Translations under genes and position numbers: made by a program | The notes under the pieces: model-generated | The model's database searches: none | The model's input: the letters and a program-made list of their open reading frames with translations, nothing else | Told to the model about the DNA's origin: nothing | Shown: piece by piece, positions 51,279 to 60,533 of the stretch | Position numbering within the stretch: the stretch's first letter is position 1 | Layout: every line of letters begins with the position of its first letter | DNA from: an uncultured Roseicyclus sp. | Lineage (GTDB): Bacteria; Pseudomonadota; Alphaproteobacteria; Rhodobacterales; Rhodobacteraceae | Assembly (NCBI GenBank): GCA_947500415.1 | Contig: CANMRT010000004.1 | Span: 124,001-188,000, forward strand | Direction: 5' to 3' | DNA: 64,000 bases

Positions 51279-51866
51279 CTAGTAGCGGATGTTCAAGCGC
51301 ACAGCCACGCTGGTCTGGTTGACCGAGGCGTCATTGCCCTCGTTGAAATTCTCGTAGCTCTGGCGCGTGGCCTCTAGCCCGATGCCGACGTGCTCACCCG
51401 CTTGGAATTCAAAACCAAGACCGCCGAAAGTTCCAAAAGACGATGTATCACCAAAGCCTTCGGTATCCTGGAACGTCATTCGGCCAAGGCCAAGTGTGCC
51501 GTAGGGCAAGAACCGGCCAAGGTCGTATCCGACAACACCTCCAACACGCGTGGTCGTCACGCGGGTCTGAACTGGTGCTGCGCCCATAAAGGTGATTTCC
51601 GGCTCTGCGACGAGGAATTCGATCTCACCGCCGTAGACGAGCGAAGCCGACTGACGCAGATAGCCAAGCTGAACCCCGCCGTTGATCCCTTCAAGGTCGA
51701 AGATCAATCCCGGAGCAGACTCAAACTCAACCGTGCTTTCAAGGGGGAAGCCGATCTGAAAGCCCAGATAGGCGCCGCCCCAATTCGACGGGTCTTCAAG
51801 ACTGGATTGCGCGGAAACAGGGAATGCAAATGCCGCTACAACCAGCGACAGGATAAAGCGGTTCAT
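51279..51866 (-). CDS. Outer-membrane beta-barrel protein, copy 3 (most divergent)
   Basis: The 195-residue protein has a signal peptide (FILSLVVAAFAFPVSAQ). The mature sequence keeps WGGAYLGFQIGFPLE, GVVGYDLGRFLPYGTLGLGRM and GGLGFEFQAGEHVGIGLEATRQSYENF, ending in VRLNIRY. It lacks the PQPAPPP linker of copies 2 and 4 and is less acidic, so it is the most divergent member. Transcribed in the same direction as its neighbours. Confidence 0.82.
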   Translation of the reverse strand: MNRFILSLVVAAFAFPVSAQSSLEDPSNWGGAYLGFQIGFPLESTVEFESAPGLIFDLEGINGGVQLGYLRQSASLVYGGEIEFLVAEPEITFMGAAPVQTRVTTTRVGGVVGYDLGRFLPYGTLGLGRMTFQDTEGFGDTSSFGTFGGLGFEFQAGEHVGIGLEATRQSYENFNEGNDASVNQTSVAVRLNIRY

Positions 51867-52065
51867 TTCGAACTCCGTGATTTTTGACTGCCCGACCGTT
51901 TTTCGGCCTTTGTGTCAGTCTAAATCAAACGCGGATTCCAATGGCATAGCTTGGTCTCAATAAACATCGAGTGGTGCGTAAAAGACATAAACCTGGCAAT
52001 AGCTCTGATAGAAATTAGTCGTTTGCTCAATTCACGAGCACTAACTCAGCCCTATTGCGCCAGCC

Positions 52066-52683
52066 TTAAAACGTGAACGCCACGTTCAGCCCAACCGTCG
52101 TCATCTCCACCTCAAGGGCAGACGAGAAATCGCTGAACGAATGCTGCAACACCTCCGCACCGATAATGACACTTTCACTGACGCGGTAGTCGACACCTGC
52201 GCCAAAAAAGTAGCCATCGCTTTCGTTTGCAGGGGTGGCCCCAAAGTCGAAACTGATCTGCGCAAAGCCCGCGGTTCCGTAGATCAGGGCAGGACCGGTA
52301 TCAAAGCCAACTTCGCCACCCACACGCAGCAGAGTCATATCGACTGTCGGACTTACAACGAGGATTTGGGTGTTGATATTGGTCACGTCCAACGTGCCGA
52401 CCATGTAGTCGATCTCAGCCCCGACCACGATGTCGCCGAAGTCGTACCGATACCCGGCAAACACACCGGCAAGATGACCTTCAAGATCATATAGGTCGAG
52501 TGGCCCGACCGTGATGTCGGTGGATGCAACCAGATCGACCTGACCGCCGATGTAGAACTCGGTCCAGTCCTCGTCAGCGATGGGCACGATCACGGGTGGT
52601 GGGGCGGGTTGTGGGGCAACCCCACCGGCGAATGCGGGTGCTGCAATCAAAAGGGCAACGGCGGACAAGGCAAAGCGAAACAT
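52066..52683 (-). CDS. Outer-membrane beta-barrel protein, copy 4
   Basis: The 205-residue protein has a signal peptide (SAVALLIAAPAFA) and GGVAPQPAPPPVIVPIADEDWTEFYIGGQVD, nearly the same linker as copy 2. GVFAGYRYDFGDIVVGAEIDYMVG, GEVGFDTGPALIYGTAGFAQI and a final TTVGLNVAFTF follow, nearly the same as copy 1. It appears closest to copies 1 and 2. A 200-base AT-rich gap separates it from copy 3, room for an own promoter for each. Confidence 0.85.
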   Translation of the reverse strand: MFRFALSAVALLIAAPAFAGGVAPQPAPPPVIVPIADEDWTEFYIGGQVDLVASTDITVGPLDLYDLEGHLAGVFAGYRYDFGDIVVGAEIDYMVGTLDVTNINTQILVVSPTVDMTLLRVGGEVGFDTGPALIYGTAGFAQISFDFGATPANESDGYFFGAGVDYRVSESVIIGAEVLQHSFSDFSSALEVEMTTVGLNVAFTF

Positions 52684-52823
52684 GAATAACCTCCAATGAA
52701 ATAGGACGATGGCTAAATCATCTCATAGAGAGGCGGATTCTCCATGCTTTTAGAAACCAGCGAGGTCAGGCCCTTACGCGGTTCCGGGCATCGCTGGCTC
52801 CAAAATGCCAGTGGCTTGGGGAC

Positions 52824-53729
52824 TCAGTTCAAGTCGCTCAACAGGCTGACGCATTGCTGCGGGATCTCACCCAAGGCCACGCGCATCCCGCGCGGCGGGC
52901 GGTCCGGCGGCGGATCCGTGTTGGGCGGGCCGGGCGGCGGCGGGTTCAGGATGCGCGCCGCGCGGTCATAGGCTTCCTGGCAGCCATCCCCCTGGGGCGC
53001 TGGCTGATTGACGCAGTCGCGGTCGCCCGCCGGGCAGCGCAGACGCACGTGGAAGTGGTAGTGGTGGCCATTGGCCGGACGAATGTGGCTAAGCCAACTG
53101 CGGTCGCCCGTCACGTTCTGGCACAGCCAGACCTTCACGCCGGTGGTCACAAAAATCCGCTCAACCCGTGGATCCGTTGCGGCCAACCTCAGAACCTCTG
53201 CGTGATCCGCCGTCCAGTTGCCATTCACCGAAGCGCCCCGCTGCGCGCGAACGGAGATGGAGGAAAGCTCCTCCCGCTCCTGCACGGAAAGGTCCAGGCG
53301 GGAGGGCGGCAGCATCCAGATATCGGCGTCGATACCGACTTGGTGGCTCGCATGACCCGTCAACATTGGGCCACCGCGCGGTTGGCTGAGATCGCCGATG
53401 TAGAGCCCCGGCCACGACGTCTCACGCGCGACATTGGCGCTCAGCGTCTGAAGGTAATCGATCAGTTCCGTGTGGCCCCAATTGCGGTTCCGGCTCAGCC
53501 GCATCGCCTGCCATGTCGGGCCGGTTTCAGCCAGCTCCACACCGCCCGCAAGGCAGCCGTTGGAATAGAAGCCAATCGCCTCGGACGCGCCACCCGAACC
53601 GCTGGTTTCCGCCCCGAAATACTGGCGCGCTTCCTGACCCGAGACACTTGGATCAAGCCGTGCGGTCGATCCACCGCCGGACCCGCACGCGGCAAGGAAC
53701 ATCATAGCAAAGGGAAAAAGCCGTTTCAT
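52824..53729 (-). CDS. mepA: Penicillin-insensitive murein endopeptidase (MepA family)
   Basis: The 301-residue exported protein has an N-terminal signal with lipobox-like FLAACGSGGG. The LAS-type zinc peptidase core shows GHASHQVGIDADIWM (zinc His and Asp), and later HYHFHVRLRCPAGDRDC with the HxH pair. The C-terminal tail is Pro-rich. The family cleaves D-Ala-meso-DAP cross-links of peptidoglycan. Its start overlaps the stop of the MFS gene by four bases. With the two lytic transglycosylases this makes three murein hydrolases in the window. Confidence 0.92.
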   Translation of the reverse strand: MKRLFPFAMMFLAACGSGGGSTARLDPSVSGQEARQYFGAETSGSGGASEAIGFYSNGCLAGGVELAETGPTWQAMRLSRNRNWGHTELIDYLQTLSANVARETSWPGLYIGDLSQPRGGPMLTGHASHQVGIDADIWMLPPSRLDLSVQEREELSSISVRAQRGASVNGNWTADHAEVLRLAATDPRVERIFVTTGVKVWLCQNVTGDRSWLSHIRPANGHHYHFHVRLRCPAGDRDCVNQPAPQGDGCQEAYDRAARILNPPPPGPPNTDPPPDRPPRGMRVALGEIPQQCVSLLSDLN

Positions 53730-55105
53730 AATGCGTCCTCATCCTCATGATTTCGGCCAATCGGATCGACCCAGATCAATAACAACAATCCGATCAAGAA
53801 TAATACGACCAAGGGTACAACACCAATCTGCTGGCTGCCACTCAACTGTGTCATGACCCCGATAGACAGGGGCGCGATGAACGACGTCGCTTTGCCCGCC
53901 AGCGCGTAAAGGCCGAACGCCTCGGTCATGCGGTCTGGATAGGCCTGCCGCACCAGCATCGTGCGCGAGGCCGATTGCAAAGCACCGCCGCATGCACCGA
54001 TGAATGCGCCAAGGATATAGAATGAGATGTCAGGCAGGCTGGAATCCTCTGCCACCGGAATGCCAAACACGCTGTCGCGGCTCACGAACACAACCGCCAG
54101 CGCTACGAAGGTGAGGACAATAACGTTCAGGACGATCACGGGCTTCGGCCCAAACGCGCCGTCCATGCGCCCGCCGAGCCAGGCGAACAATGCACCCGTC
54201 AGGATCGCAAGGATGCCGAAGATGCCGACATCCACGATGCTCCACCCCAACACGCCCGACGCATAGATGCCGCCGAAGACGTACATGCCGTTCAACGCGT
54301 CGCGGTAGAACATTGACGAGGCAAGGTAGAACATCAGCGGACGCTCGGACGGCAGCCGCTTGAGCGATACCATCAGCGACGGCCAAGCCCCGCGTAACGC
54401 TTGCCCCATCGGGATCGCGCCGGGCAGCTTCGCATCGCTCACCCAGAGGAAGAACGGGATCATCCCCACCGCAAACCAGATCGCCGTGAGCGGCCCGACC
54501 GCGCGTGTGCCCTCCCGCGCTGATGCGTCCAGCCCAAAGATCGGATCAATCCCTAGAAGGGTTTTGCCAGTCTCGGCGTTCTCGGCGAACAAAAACAACA
54601 TCAGGACCAGCGCAATCAGGCCACCAACGTAACCCCATGCAAAGCCTGAACCTGAGATGCGCCCGATCTCTTCCCGATTGCCAAGGCTGGGTAGCATTGC
54701 GTTTGTGAAAATCGTGGCGAATTCCATGCCGATCAGACCGATGGCAAACAAAACCAACGTCAGGATCAGATTGAAATCCCCAGGCGCGGCCCACCACAGG
54801 CCAAAGGCACCCACCACATACATCACCGAAAAGATGTAGATGAACGGCATCCGGCGCCCGGACAAATCAGCCATCGCACCAAGGAACGGGGCAGAGACTG
54901 CGATCAGGAAACCTGCCGTGCCCACGCCAAAACCCCACGCGGCCTGCGCCTGCGTGCCGTCGCCCAGCAATTCGTTGATGTAGGGGCCGAAAATGAAGGT
55001 CAGCAGCAGCGTGTTGTAGGGCTGGCTCGCCCAATCGAACGCCCACCATCCCCAGATGCGTTTGCGAAGGTTCGGTGCGGTGTCGGTCGTGGGTGCGCTT
55101 TCCAT
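53726..55105 (-). CDS. UMF1-type MFS transporter
   Basis: The 459-residue protein has about twelve hydrophobic segments. RKRIWGWWAFDWASQPYNTLLLTFIF is the signature start of the UMF1/Atg22-like branch of the major facilitator superfamily. AMADLSGRRMPFIYIFSV is the loop 2-3 motif. Substrates of the bacterial branch are unknown; yeast Atg22 exports amino acids from the vacuole. It is translationally coupled to mepA, which might suggest uptake of a murein-derived product, but this is inference. Confidence 0.85.
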   Translation of the reverse strand: MESAPTTDTAPNLRKRIWGWWAFDWASQPYNTLLLTFIFGPYINELLGDGTQAQAAWGFGVGTAGFLIAVSAPFLGAMADLSGRRMPFIYIFSVMYVVGAFGLWWAAPGDFNLILTLVLFAIGLIGMEFATIFTNAMLPSLGNREEIGRISGSGFAWGYVGGLIALVLMLFLFAENAETGKTLLGIDPIFGLDASAREGTRAVGPLTAIWFAVGMIPFFLWVSDAKLPGAIPMGQALRGAWPSLMVSLKRLPSERPLMFYLASSMFYRDALNGMYVFGGIYASGVLGWSIVDVGIFGILAILTGALFAWLGGRMDGAFGPKPVIVLNVIVLTFVALAVVFVSRDSVFGIPVAEDSSLPDISFYILGAFIGACGGALQSASRTMLVRQAYPDRMTEAFGLYALAGKATSFIAPLSIGVMTQLSGSQQIGVVPLVVLFLIGLLLLIWVDPIGRNHEDEDAL

Positions 55106-55156
55106 GGCCGCAACCTTCTTGCGGCGCGCGGAGTTTGTCCACGGTTTTGACGGGGT

Positions 55157-55687
55157 TCAGAATTCAGGTGGCCAGGGCCGTGTCCCATCCGCCGCAGCCC
55201 AGGCCTGCGCCCAATCCGGCAAAGGTCGTGACCCTTCGGTCATCTCCATCGCGCGGGCCACATCGTCCACCGGCGCAAGTCGCCCCTTGGCTGTCACACC
55301 CGTCCGCAACAGCGCGTGGTTGCAGCAAGTGTCGCCCCGCCACATGGCCTGTTCGAGGTAGAAGAACCTCTCATCCCAACCCAGAAACCGCGTGCGCATC
55401 TCAAACCGCTGCATGGGGCGAATTCTGGCCCTGTAACGCACGGTAGAGCCTGCCACGACCAAGCCCCACTTCTCACGCTTCAGCACATCCCAAAGCCCGA
55501 TACGGATCGCAAGCGCTGTGCGCCCGAGGTCGAACAAGGTCATGATGCGTCCGTTGTTCATCTCGACAAAATAGTCGATGTCGAACGGCCAGCATGTCAT
55601 CGGCATGGTATGTGTATCGTAAAGGTCCATCCGCGGCTTGCGGCTTTCCTTCAGGGCGACGGCGAGGGTTCGGGCAAATGGATACAT
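55157..55687 (-). CDS. Hotdog-fold acyl-CoA thioesterase-like protein
   Basis: The protein has about 176 residues. CWPFDIDYFVEMNNGRIMTLFDLGRTALA contains the 4HBT-type active segment (D-x-D-Y-F-x-E-M-N-N-G-R), followed by VVAGSTVRYRARIRPMQRFEMRTRFLGWDERFFYLEQ, a classic hotdog core. It probably hydrolyses an acyl-CoA. ATG 55687 (MYPFARTLAV) is preferred over the open frame to 55714. It ends 51 bases before the MFS gene on the same strand and may belong to its operon. Confidence 0.85.
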   Translation of the reverse strand: MYPFARTLAVALKESRKPRMDLYDTHTMPMTCWPFDIDYFVEMNNGRIMTLFDLGRTALAIRIGLWDVLKREKWGLVVAGSTVRYRARIRPMQRFEMRTRFLGWDERFFYLEQAMWRGDTCCNHALLRTGVTAKGRLAPVDDVARAMEMTEGSRPLPDWAQAWAAADGTRPWPPEF

Positions 55688-55835
55688 GCCCCTAAACCTG
55701 CGTGGCTGCGCCAAAAGGGCAACCGCGCCGTCGCGTCAAATGCGCGGCGATTTCTGCAAATCCGCACCGATTGCTTGCGAGCGGGGCCAGACCTGCCTAT
55801 CTCCCCTGCATCACTCACGTAGTCGGACCCATACC

Positions 55836-56123
55836 ATGACATCCGTATTCCAGATCCTGATGCTGCTTTTGAGCGTCGCGAAGTTCATCGTGATCGCGCA
55901 CATCATCATGTCGTGGCTGATCAACTTCGGCGTGCTGAACATGGGCCAGCCCATCGTGGCGCAAATCTGGGACGGCCTGAACCGTCTGCTGCAACCGATC
56001 TACGACCCGATCCGGCGCATCTTGCCGAATATGGGGGGGCTGGATCTAGCCCCGCTGGTGGTGATCCTCGGCATCCTGGCGCTTGAGATCATTTTGCAGA
56101 ACAACGTGATGCTGTTTCTCTGA
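55836..56123 (+). CDS. YggT family membrane protein
   Basis: The 95-residue protein has two hydrophobic helices (SVFQILMLLLSVAKFIVIAHIIMSWL and LDLAPLVVILGILALEIIL) and the conserved loop GLNRLLQPIYDPIRRILPNMGGLDLAP. The YggT family is widespread near cell-division and osmotic-stress genes; its role is not settled. The ATG at 55836 is the true start, since the upstream frame overlaps the divergent thioesterase gene. Confidence 0.92.
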   Translation: MTSVFQILMLLLSVAKFIVIAHIIMSWLINFGVLNMGQPIVAQIWDGLNRLLQPIYDPIRRILPNMGGLDLAPLVVILGILALEIILQNNVMLFL

Positions 56124-56134
56124 CGTCCGCTCAT

Positions 56135-56151
56135 TTGTTGTAACGCAACAA
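56135..56151 (+). terminator. Hairpin after yggT
   Basis: TTGTTG pairs with CAACAA around TAACG, eleven bases after the YggT stop codon. It is a modest stem without a T tract. Confidence 0.35.
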
Positions 56152-56251
56152 CAGACTTGGGCAGGCCAACCGGCTCTCCACATTTGCCGGTTACCTTGGG
56201 TAAACGCCGCATTATGGTGCTCCCATCGTATTCTTGCTGGGGGCTGTTTCA

Positions 56252-57154
56252 GTGCGCGTATTTCTTGCAACAACTATGTGCGCCGGTCTGTTCGGAGGCA
56301 TTGCACTGGCCGAAACCGAGTTCACCTATTCGGTCGGTGCCATGCAGCGCAGTTATTCTGACGACACCACGCTCGCCTTTGCTGCTTCTCAAGCACCGCG
56401 TCTTTCGTCTGAGGAAACGGAAACGATCGGTCAGTCACTGGAAGTTCAATTTTTGAGCGATCGTGTGTGGGGCCGTGGCTTCTTTTACGATGAAGACTTC
56501 ACGACAAATATCGCCGTAACCGACTTTGGCGGACTTTTCGTCGCCGTTACTCCTGGTGGCATCGGCTTCTTCGGCGACCTTACCCTGGAATTTGAACGCG
56601 ACACGAATTTAACGCGCTTTGATGTGCTGCATGAAGTGGCACAATTTCGGGGCGTCACGGTCTATGCCGGACCGTCCTTTGTGCAATTTTCCGACTCAAT
56701 GCAGTTCGATCTGACGAACTCTGTAGCTACGGCAGACTTTGGATTCACCGGCTCGTCCACCCTGGCCGGCGCTGCTGTTGGCGCGCGGTATGACATCGCA
56801 CCGCCTCAAGGCTCAAACGGGTTCAACTTGAGCGCTCATGGCACAATCGGCCTGTATCACGCCTCCCATTCCGCGAATTACTCTACGGCCGGATCAGCGG
56901 TCACCAGCATACCACCCGCCATCAACGCGTCGTCTACCAGTGCAACCGGCGCTGCAGATCTGGGCCTGACGGTTGGCTACACGATGTCAGAGACGTCCGA
57001 AATCTCCCTCACCTATAACGTCGGATACTACGGCGAATTTGTGGATACGGCAGCTTTCGTTCAATCAACCGATGCGTTTGGCGGCACAACAAGCTTCACG
57101 ACCGACGCGGTGATTTTCCAGGGCCTTAGCCTAAGCTACAATCTGCGGTTCTGA
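56252..57154 (+). CDS. Outer-membrane beta-barrel-like protein of unknown function
   Basis: The 300-residue protein has a signal peptide (RVFLATTMCAGLFGGIALA, cleavage before ETEFTY). The rest is rich in Ser/Thr/Gly with alternating hydrophobic strands and ends GLSLSYNLRF, the terminal Phe typical of barrels. It is longer than the four barrels at 49.8-52.7 kb and not visibly related. GTG 56252 is preferred (GGGG upstream); a TTG at 56234 is in frame. Function unknown. Confidence 0.7.
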   Translation: MRVFLATTMCAGLFGGIALAETEFTYSVGAMQRSYSDDTTLAFAASQAPRLSSEETETIGQSLEVQFLSDRVWGRGFFYDEDFTTNIAVTDFGGLFVAVTPGGIGFFGDLTLEFERDTNLTRFDVLHEVAQFRGVTVYAGPSFVQFSDSMQFDLTNSVATADFGFTGSSTLAGAAVGARYDIAPPQGSNGFNLSAHGTIGLYHASHSANYSTAGSAVTSIPPAINASSTSATGAADLGLTVGYTMSETSEISLTYNVGYYGEFVDTAAFVQSTDAFGGTTSFTTDAVIFQGLSLSYNLRF

Positions 57155-57164
57155 TCCCCGAGCG

Positions 57165-57842
57165 CTACAGGTGATCGGCGGCAAACGCCGCTTCCTGCCC
57201 CCAGATATCCAGCACCCGTTGATCGCGCCCGCAGGACTGTCGGTATAGCTCATAGGCCACCGACTTCCGGCGCGGGCCGAACCGGGTCAGGATGATCTCG
57301 TCCGAGCGGTAATAATCCTGATGGTAGTCGTCCGCCGCATAGAACGTCGCCGCATCGCGGATCGGTGTCACGATGCTTTGGCTCAGAACGCCCTCGGCCT
57401 CCAGGATCGCACCGCGGGCAATCTCACGCTCGGCTGCATCGTTCACGAATATCGCGGTCGTGTAGCTTTCGCCCCGGTCACAGAACTGGCCACCCGCATC
57501 AAGCGGGTCTATGGACCGCAGGAACAGGCGCAGTAACCCCGCATAGGGCAGCACCTCGGCGTCGTAAGTGATCTCGACCACCTCCAAGTGACCCGTACCG
57601 CCACGCACGACATCGCGGTATTCCGGGTTCGGAACGGAGCCGCCTGCGAAGCCCGAGACAACCTCGACCACACCCTGCACCCGCTCAAAATCGCTCTCGA
57701 CACACCAGAAGCAGCCGCCAGCCACAACAGCCGTGCGGATGTCCTGCGCGTGGGCTTTGCCGTGGCCCAGGACTGCGCCGGTAAGGATCGCGATGCCCAG
57801 AAGCAGGGTTTTGAGGTTCTCTCGAATTGGAAAGCGGGACAT
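57165..57842 (-). CDS. msrA: Exported peptide methionine sulfoxide reductase A
   Basis: The 225-residue MsrA has catalytic [11 protein letters not shown] (Cys44, Cys47), [13 protein letters not shown] and [11 protein letters not shown] signal-like N-terminus ([23 protein letters not shown]) indicates a periplasmic form that repairs methionine-S-sulfoxide in envelope proteins. It ends ten bases from the convergent barrel gene. Its promoter faces that of the sulfotransferase-like gene, and the shared region contains a CopY/BlaI-type operator. It needs a reductant partner, not seen nearby. Confidence 0.92.
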   Translation of the reverse strand: MSRFPIRENLKTLLLGIAILTGAVLGHGKAHAQDIRTAVVAGGCFWCVESDFERVQGVVEVVSGFAGGSVPNPEYRDVVRGGTGHLEVVEITYDAEVLPYAGLLRLFLRSIDPLDAGGQFCDRGESYTTAIFVNDAAEREIARGAILEAEGVLSQSIVTPIRDAATFYAADDYHQDYYRSDEIILTRFGPRRKSVAYELYRQSCGRDQRVLDIWGQEAAFAADHL

Positions 57843-57941
57843 GGGTTCTGGTCCTTAGATTGCCATCACGGATCAGCGAACCGCGATGAGACCGGCATTG
57901 CAAGACACGGGCGCTTGATGTCACGAAAGGGTGAAATCTGC

Positions 57942-57981
57942 ACTACAAGTGTAGTTACAGAAAAACTACAGATTCACTACA
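57942..57981. promoter_or_regulatory. CopY/BlaI-type operator with extra half-sites
   Basis: ACTACAAGTGTAGT (57942-57955) contains TACA-N2-TGTA, the core of BlaI/MecI/CopY operators, in a perfect 14-base palindrome. Two further ACTACA half-sites follow at 57965 and 57976, eleven bases apart. It lies between msrA (100 bases upstream of its start) and the sulfotransferase-like gene (38 bases upstream). No BlaI-type regulator is in the window. Confidence 0.6.
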
Positions 57982-57992
57982 GGATCATGCAC

Positions 57993-58691
57993 ATGAAAAT
58001 CGCGATGTGGTCGGGGCCACGCAACCTGTCGACGGCGATGATGTACGCCTTCGGAAACCGTGCGGATTGCGAGGCAGTGGATGAGCCATTTTATGCGGCT
58101 TACCTCGCTGCAAGTGGCGCAGATCACCCGATGCGAGAGGCCTGTGTCGCGGCCCAGCCCACCGATCCGGCAGAGGTCGTTGCGGGGATCGCGGGGCAAC
58201 GTGCGCCGCTCCAATATCTCAAGATGATGACGCACCATATGCTGCCCGGTTTCCCACTGGATTGGGCGCAAGACTGCGTGAACATCCACCTCATCCGCCA
58301 CCCCGCCCGCGTGATCGCAAGCTATGCCAACAAGCGCGACACGATCACGATGGAGGATATCGGTTTTGCAGATGTGGAACGGATCTACGCGGCCCTGCCC
58401 GGCCCGGTTATCGACTCGGGCGATGTGCGGTCGGACCCCCAAGGCATGCTTAAAAAGCTATGCGAAACCATAGGCTTGAACTTCGATCCAGCAATGCTGG
58501 CCTGGCCCTCCGGCCCGAAACCTTTCGACGGCGCATGGGCGCCCCATTGGTACGATGCCGTGCATCGCTCAACCGGCTTTGCTGGCGCTGAGGGGCCTTT
58601 GCCGGAGGTCGCTTTGAAGCATCAGGTGCTGCTTGACGAAGCGTTGCCGGTTTATGAGGCGATGTGGGCCAAACGACTGTGCGTGGAGTGA
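57993..58691 (+). CDS. Sulfotransferase-like protein
   Basis: The 232-residue protein begins KIAMWSGPRNLSTAMMYAFGNR, matching the 5'-phosphosulfate loop of P-loop sulfotransferases (here SGPRNLST), and has VNIHLIRHPARVIASYANKRD, the 3'-phosphate-binding block. The family is often annotated as branched-chain aminotransferase-associated sulfotransferase-like proteins. ATG 57993 has AGGA nine bases upstream; ATG 57987 is close. Unrelated in detail to the protein at 4802. Substrate unknown. Confidence 0.78.
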   Translation: MKIAMWSGPRNLSTAMMYAFGNRADCEAVDEPFYAAYLAASGADHPMREACVAAQPTDPAEVVAGIAGQRAPLQYLKMMTHHMLPGFPLDWAQDCVNIHLIRHPARVIASYANKRDTITMEDIGFADVERIYAALPGPVIDSGDVRSDPQGMLKKLCETIGLNFDPAMLAWPSGPKPFDGAWAPHWYDAVHRSTGFAGAEGPLPEVALKHQVLLDEALPVYEAMWAKRLCVE

Positions 58692-58748
58692 TTGGGGCGT
58701 CTGGGAAACGTCTCTTGCAGCGCGCCGGACGCTCTGCGAAATTGGGAC

Positions 58749-60533
58749 ATGGAACCAACACCCTTTCCCACATGGCCCGACGTCGCTGCTGATCTGGTCG
58801 CCACAGCCGCCGGTCGTGCGCCAGCTGATCTTGTACTGACCAACGCTCGCGTCGTCCTGGTGCAGACGCGTGAAGTCATGGACGGCTGGCAAGTCGCTGT
58901 AAAACAAGGGCGTTTCGCCTATGTCGGGCCGGATGCATCACACTGCATTGGCGACAAGACTGAAGTTCAGGACCTCGCCGGAAAGTACCTGATCCCAGGC
59001 CTCTGCGATGGCCACATGCACATCGAAAGCGGCATGCTCACCCCCGCCGAATTCGCCCGTGCGGTCATCCCCCATGGCACAACGAGCATGTTCACCGACC
59101 CCCATGAGATCGCTAATGTCTTCGGCCTGCGCGGTGTGCGGCTGATGCATGACGAGGCGCTCATGCAGCCGGTGAATATCTGGACCCAAATGCCCTCCTG
59201 CGCGCCGTCCGCGCCGTGGTTGGAAACCACCGGATATGAGATCGGACCGGAAGATGTAGCCGAGGCGATGGCCTGGCCCGGTGTCATTGGTCTGGGTGAG
59301 ATGATGAACTTTCCCGGTGTCGTGAACGGCAGCCAGCAGATGTTGGCTGAAATTGCCGAAACCCAGAAAGCCGGAAAAACTGTGGGCGGCCACTACGCCT
59401 CGCCCGATCTTGGTCCGGATTTCCACGCCTATGCCGCCGGTGGCCCTGCTGACGATCACGAGGGCACCTGCGAAGACGACGCTATCGCGCGAATGCGGCA
59501 GGGGATGCGGTCGATGATCCGTCTGGGCTCTGCGTGGTATGACATTGAAAGCCAGATCACCGCGATCACCGAACGGGGTCTCGACCCGCGCAACATGATC
59601 ATCTGCACTGACGATTGCTTTGCCAAAACGCTGGTTGAAGACGGCCACATGAACCGCGCCGTGCGCCATGCGATTGAATGTGGCTGTGATCCCCTGATTG
59701 CCTTGCAGATGGCCACCATCAACACCGCCACCCACTTTGGATTGGAGCGTGAGATCGGCCAGATCGCACCGGGGCGACGGGCCGATATGATCGTGACGAG
59801 CGACCTGAAAACGCTGCCGATTGAGGTAGTTTACGGGCGTGGTGTGAAGGTCGCTGAAAGTGGTGAATGTCTTGCTAAGTGTCCGCATCTGGATTGGCCA
59901 GAAGACACGCGTGCTTCAGTCAACCTGGGCAAGACGCTGGCCGCTGCGGATTTCGAGATCCGGACCGATGCCGAGCGCGTCACGGCTAATGTCATTGGCG
60001 TGGTCGAAAATCAGGCGCCGACAAAGGCGCTGGTCATGGACCTGCCTGTGCGCGACGGCATTGTTGAGCCAGACGGCATCGCCCAGATCGCTCTTGTGGA
60101 GCGTCACCGCGCGACCGGCGGCGTCACCAATGCGTTTGTCAGCGGCTTTGGTTACGGCCCCGGCATGGCGATGGCGTCGACCGTGGCCCATGACAGCCAC
60201 CATATGATTGTTGTCGGAACCGATCGCGCGATGATGGCGATGGCCGCGAACAGATTGGCTGAAGTCGGCGGCGGCGTAACGTTGTGGAACGACGGGGCGG
60301 AGCAGGCCTTGGTGGAATTGCCCATCGCTGGCCTGATGTCCGACAGCCCCGCGACCGAGGTTGCGGCGAAGGTAACTAAACTGGTGGATGCGATGAAAGC
60401 AGCAGGCTGCACCCTGAACAACGCCTACATGCAGCATTCGTTGCTGGCGCTTGTTGTGATCCCAGAATTGCGCATCTCGGACCTTGGGCTTGTGGATGTG
60501 CGCACCTTCAAGATGACCCCGGTGATCCAGTGA
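58749..60533 (+). CDS. ade: Adenine deaminase
   Basis: The 594-residue amidohydrolase has the metal-binding GLCDGHMHIESGMLTPAEFA, GTTSMFTDPHEIANVFG and a C-terminal half with VSGFGYGPGMAMASTVAHDSHHMIVVG, all diagnostic of the AdeC type. It converts adenine to hypoxanthine. ATG 58749 gives the family start; the frame opens a little earlier. Its stop overlaps the next start by four bases (GTGA). With AMP nucleosidase two genes on, it forms a route from AMP to hypoxanthine. Confidence 0.95.
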   Translation: MEPTPFPTWPDVAADLVATAAGRAPADLVLTNARVVLVQTREVMDGWQVAVKQGRFAYVGPDASHCIGDKTEVQDLAGKYLIPGLCDGHMHIESGMLTPAEFARAVIPHGTTSMFTDPHEIANVFGLRGVRLMHDEALMQPVNIWTQMPSCAPSAPWLETTGYEIGPEDVAEAMAWPGVIGLGEMMNFPGVVNGSQQMLAEIAETQKAGKTVGGHYASPDLGPDFHAYAAGGPADDHEGTCEDDAIARMRQGMRSMIRLGSAWYDIESQITAITERGLDPRNMIICTDDCFAKTLVEDGHMNRAVRHAIECGCDPLIALQMATINTATHFGLEREIGQIAPGRRADMIVTSDLKTLPIEVVYGRGVKVAESGECLAKCPHLDWPEDTRASVNLGKTLAAADFEIRTDAERVTANVIGVVENQAPTKALVMDLPVRDGIVEPDGIAQIALVERHRATGGVTNAFVSGFGYGPGMAMASTVAHDSHHMIVVGTDRAMMAMAANRLAEVGGGVTLWNDGAEQALVELPIAGLMSDSPATEVAAKVTKLVDAMKAAGCTLNNAYMQHSLLALVVIPELRISDLGLVDVRTFKMTPVIQ

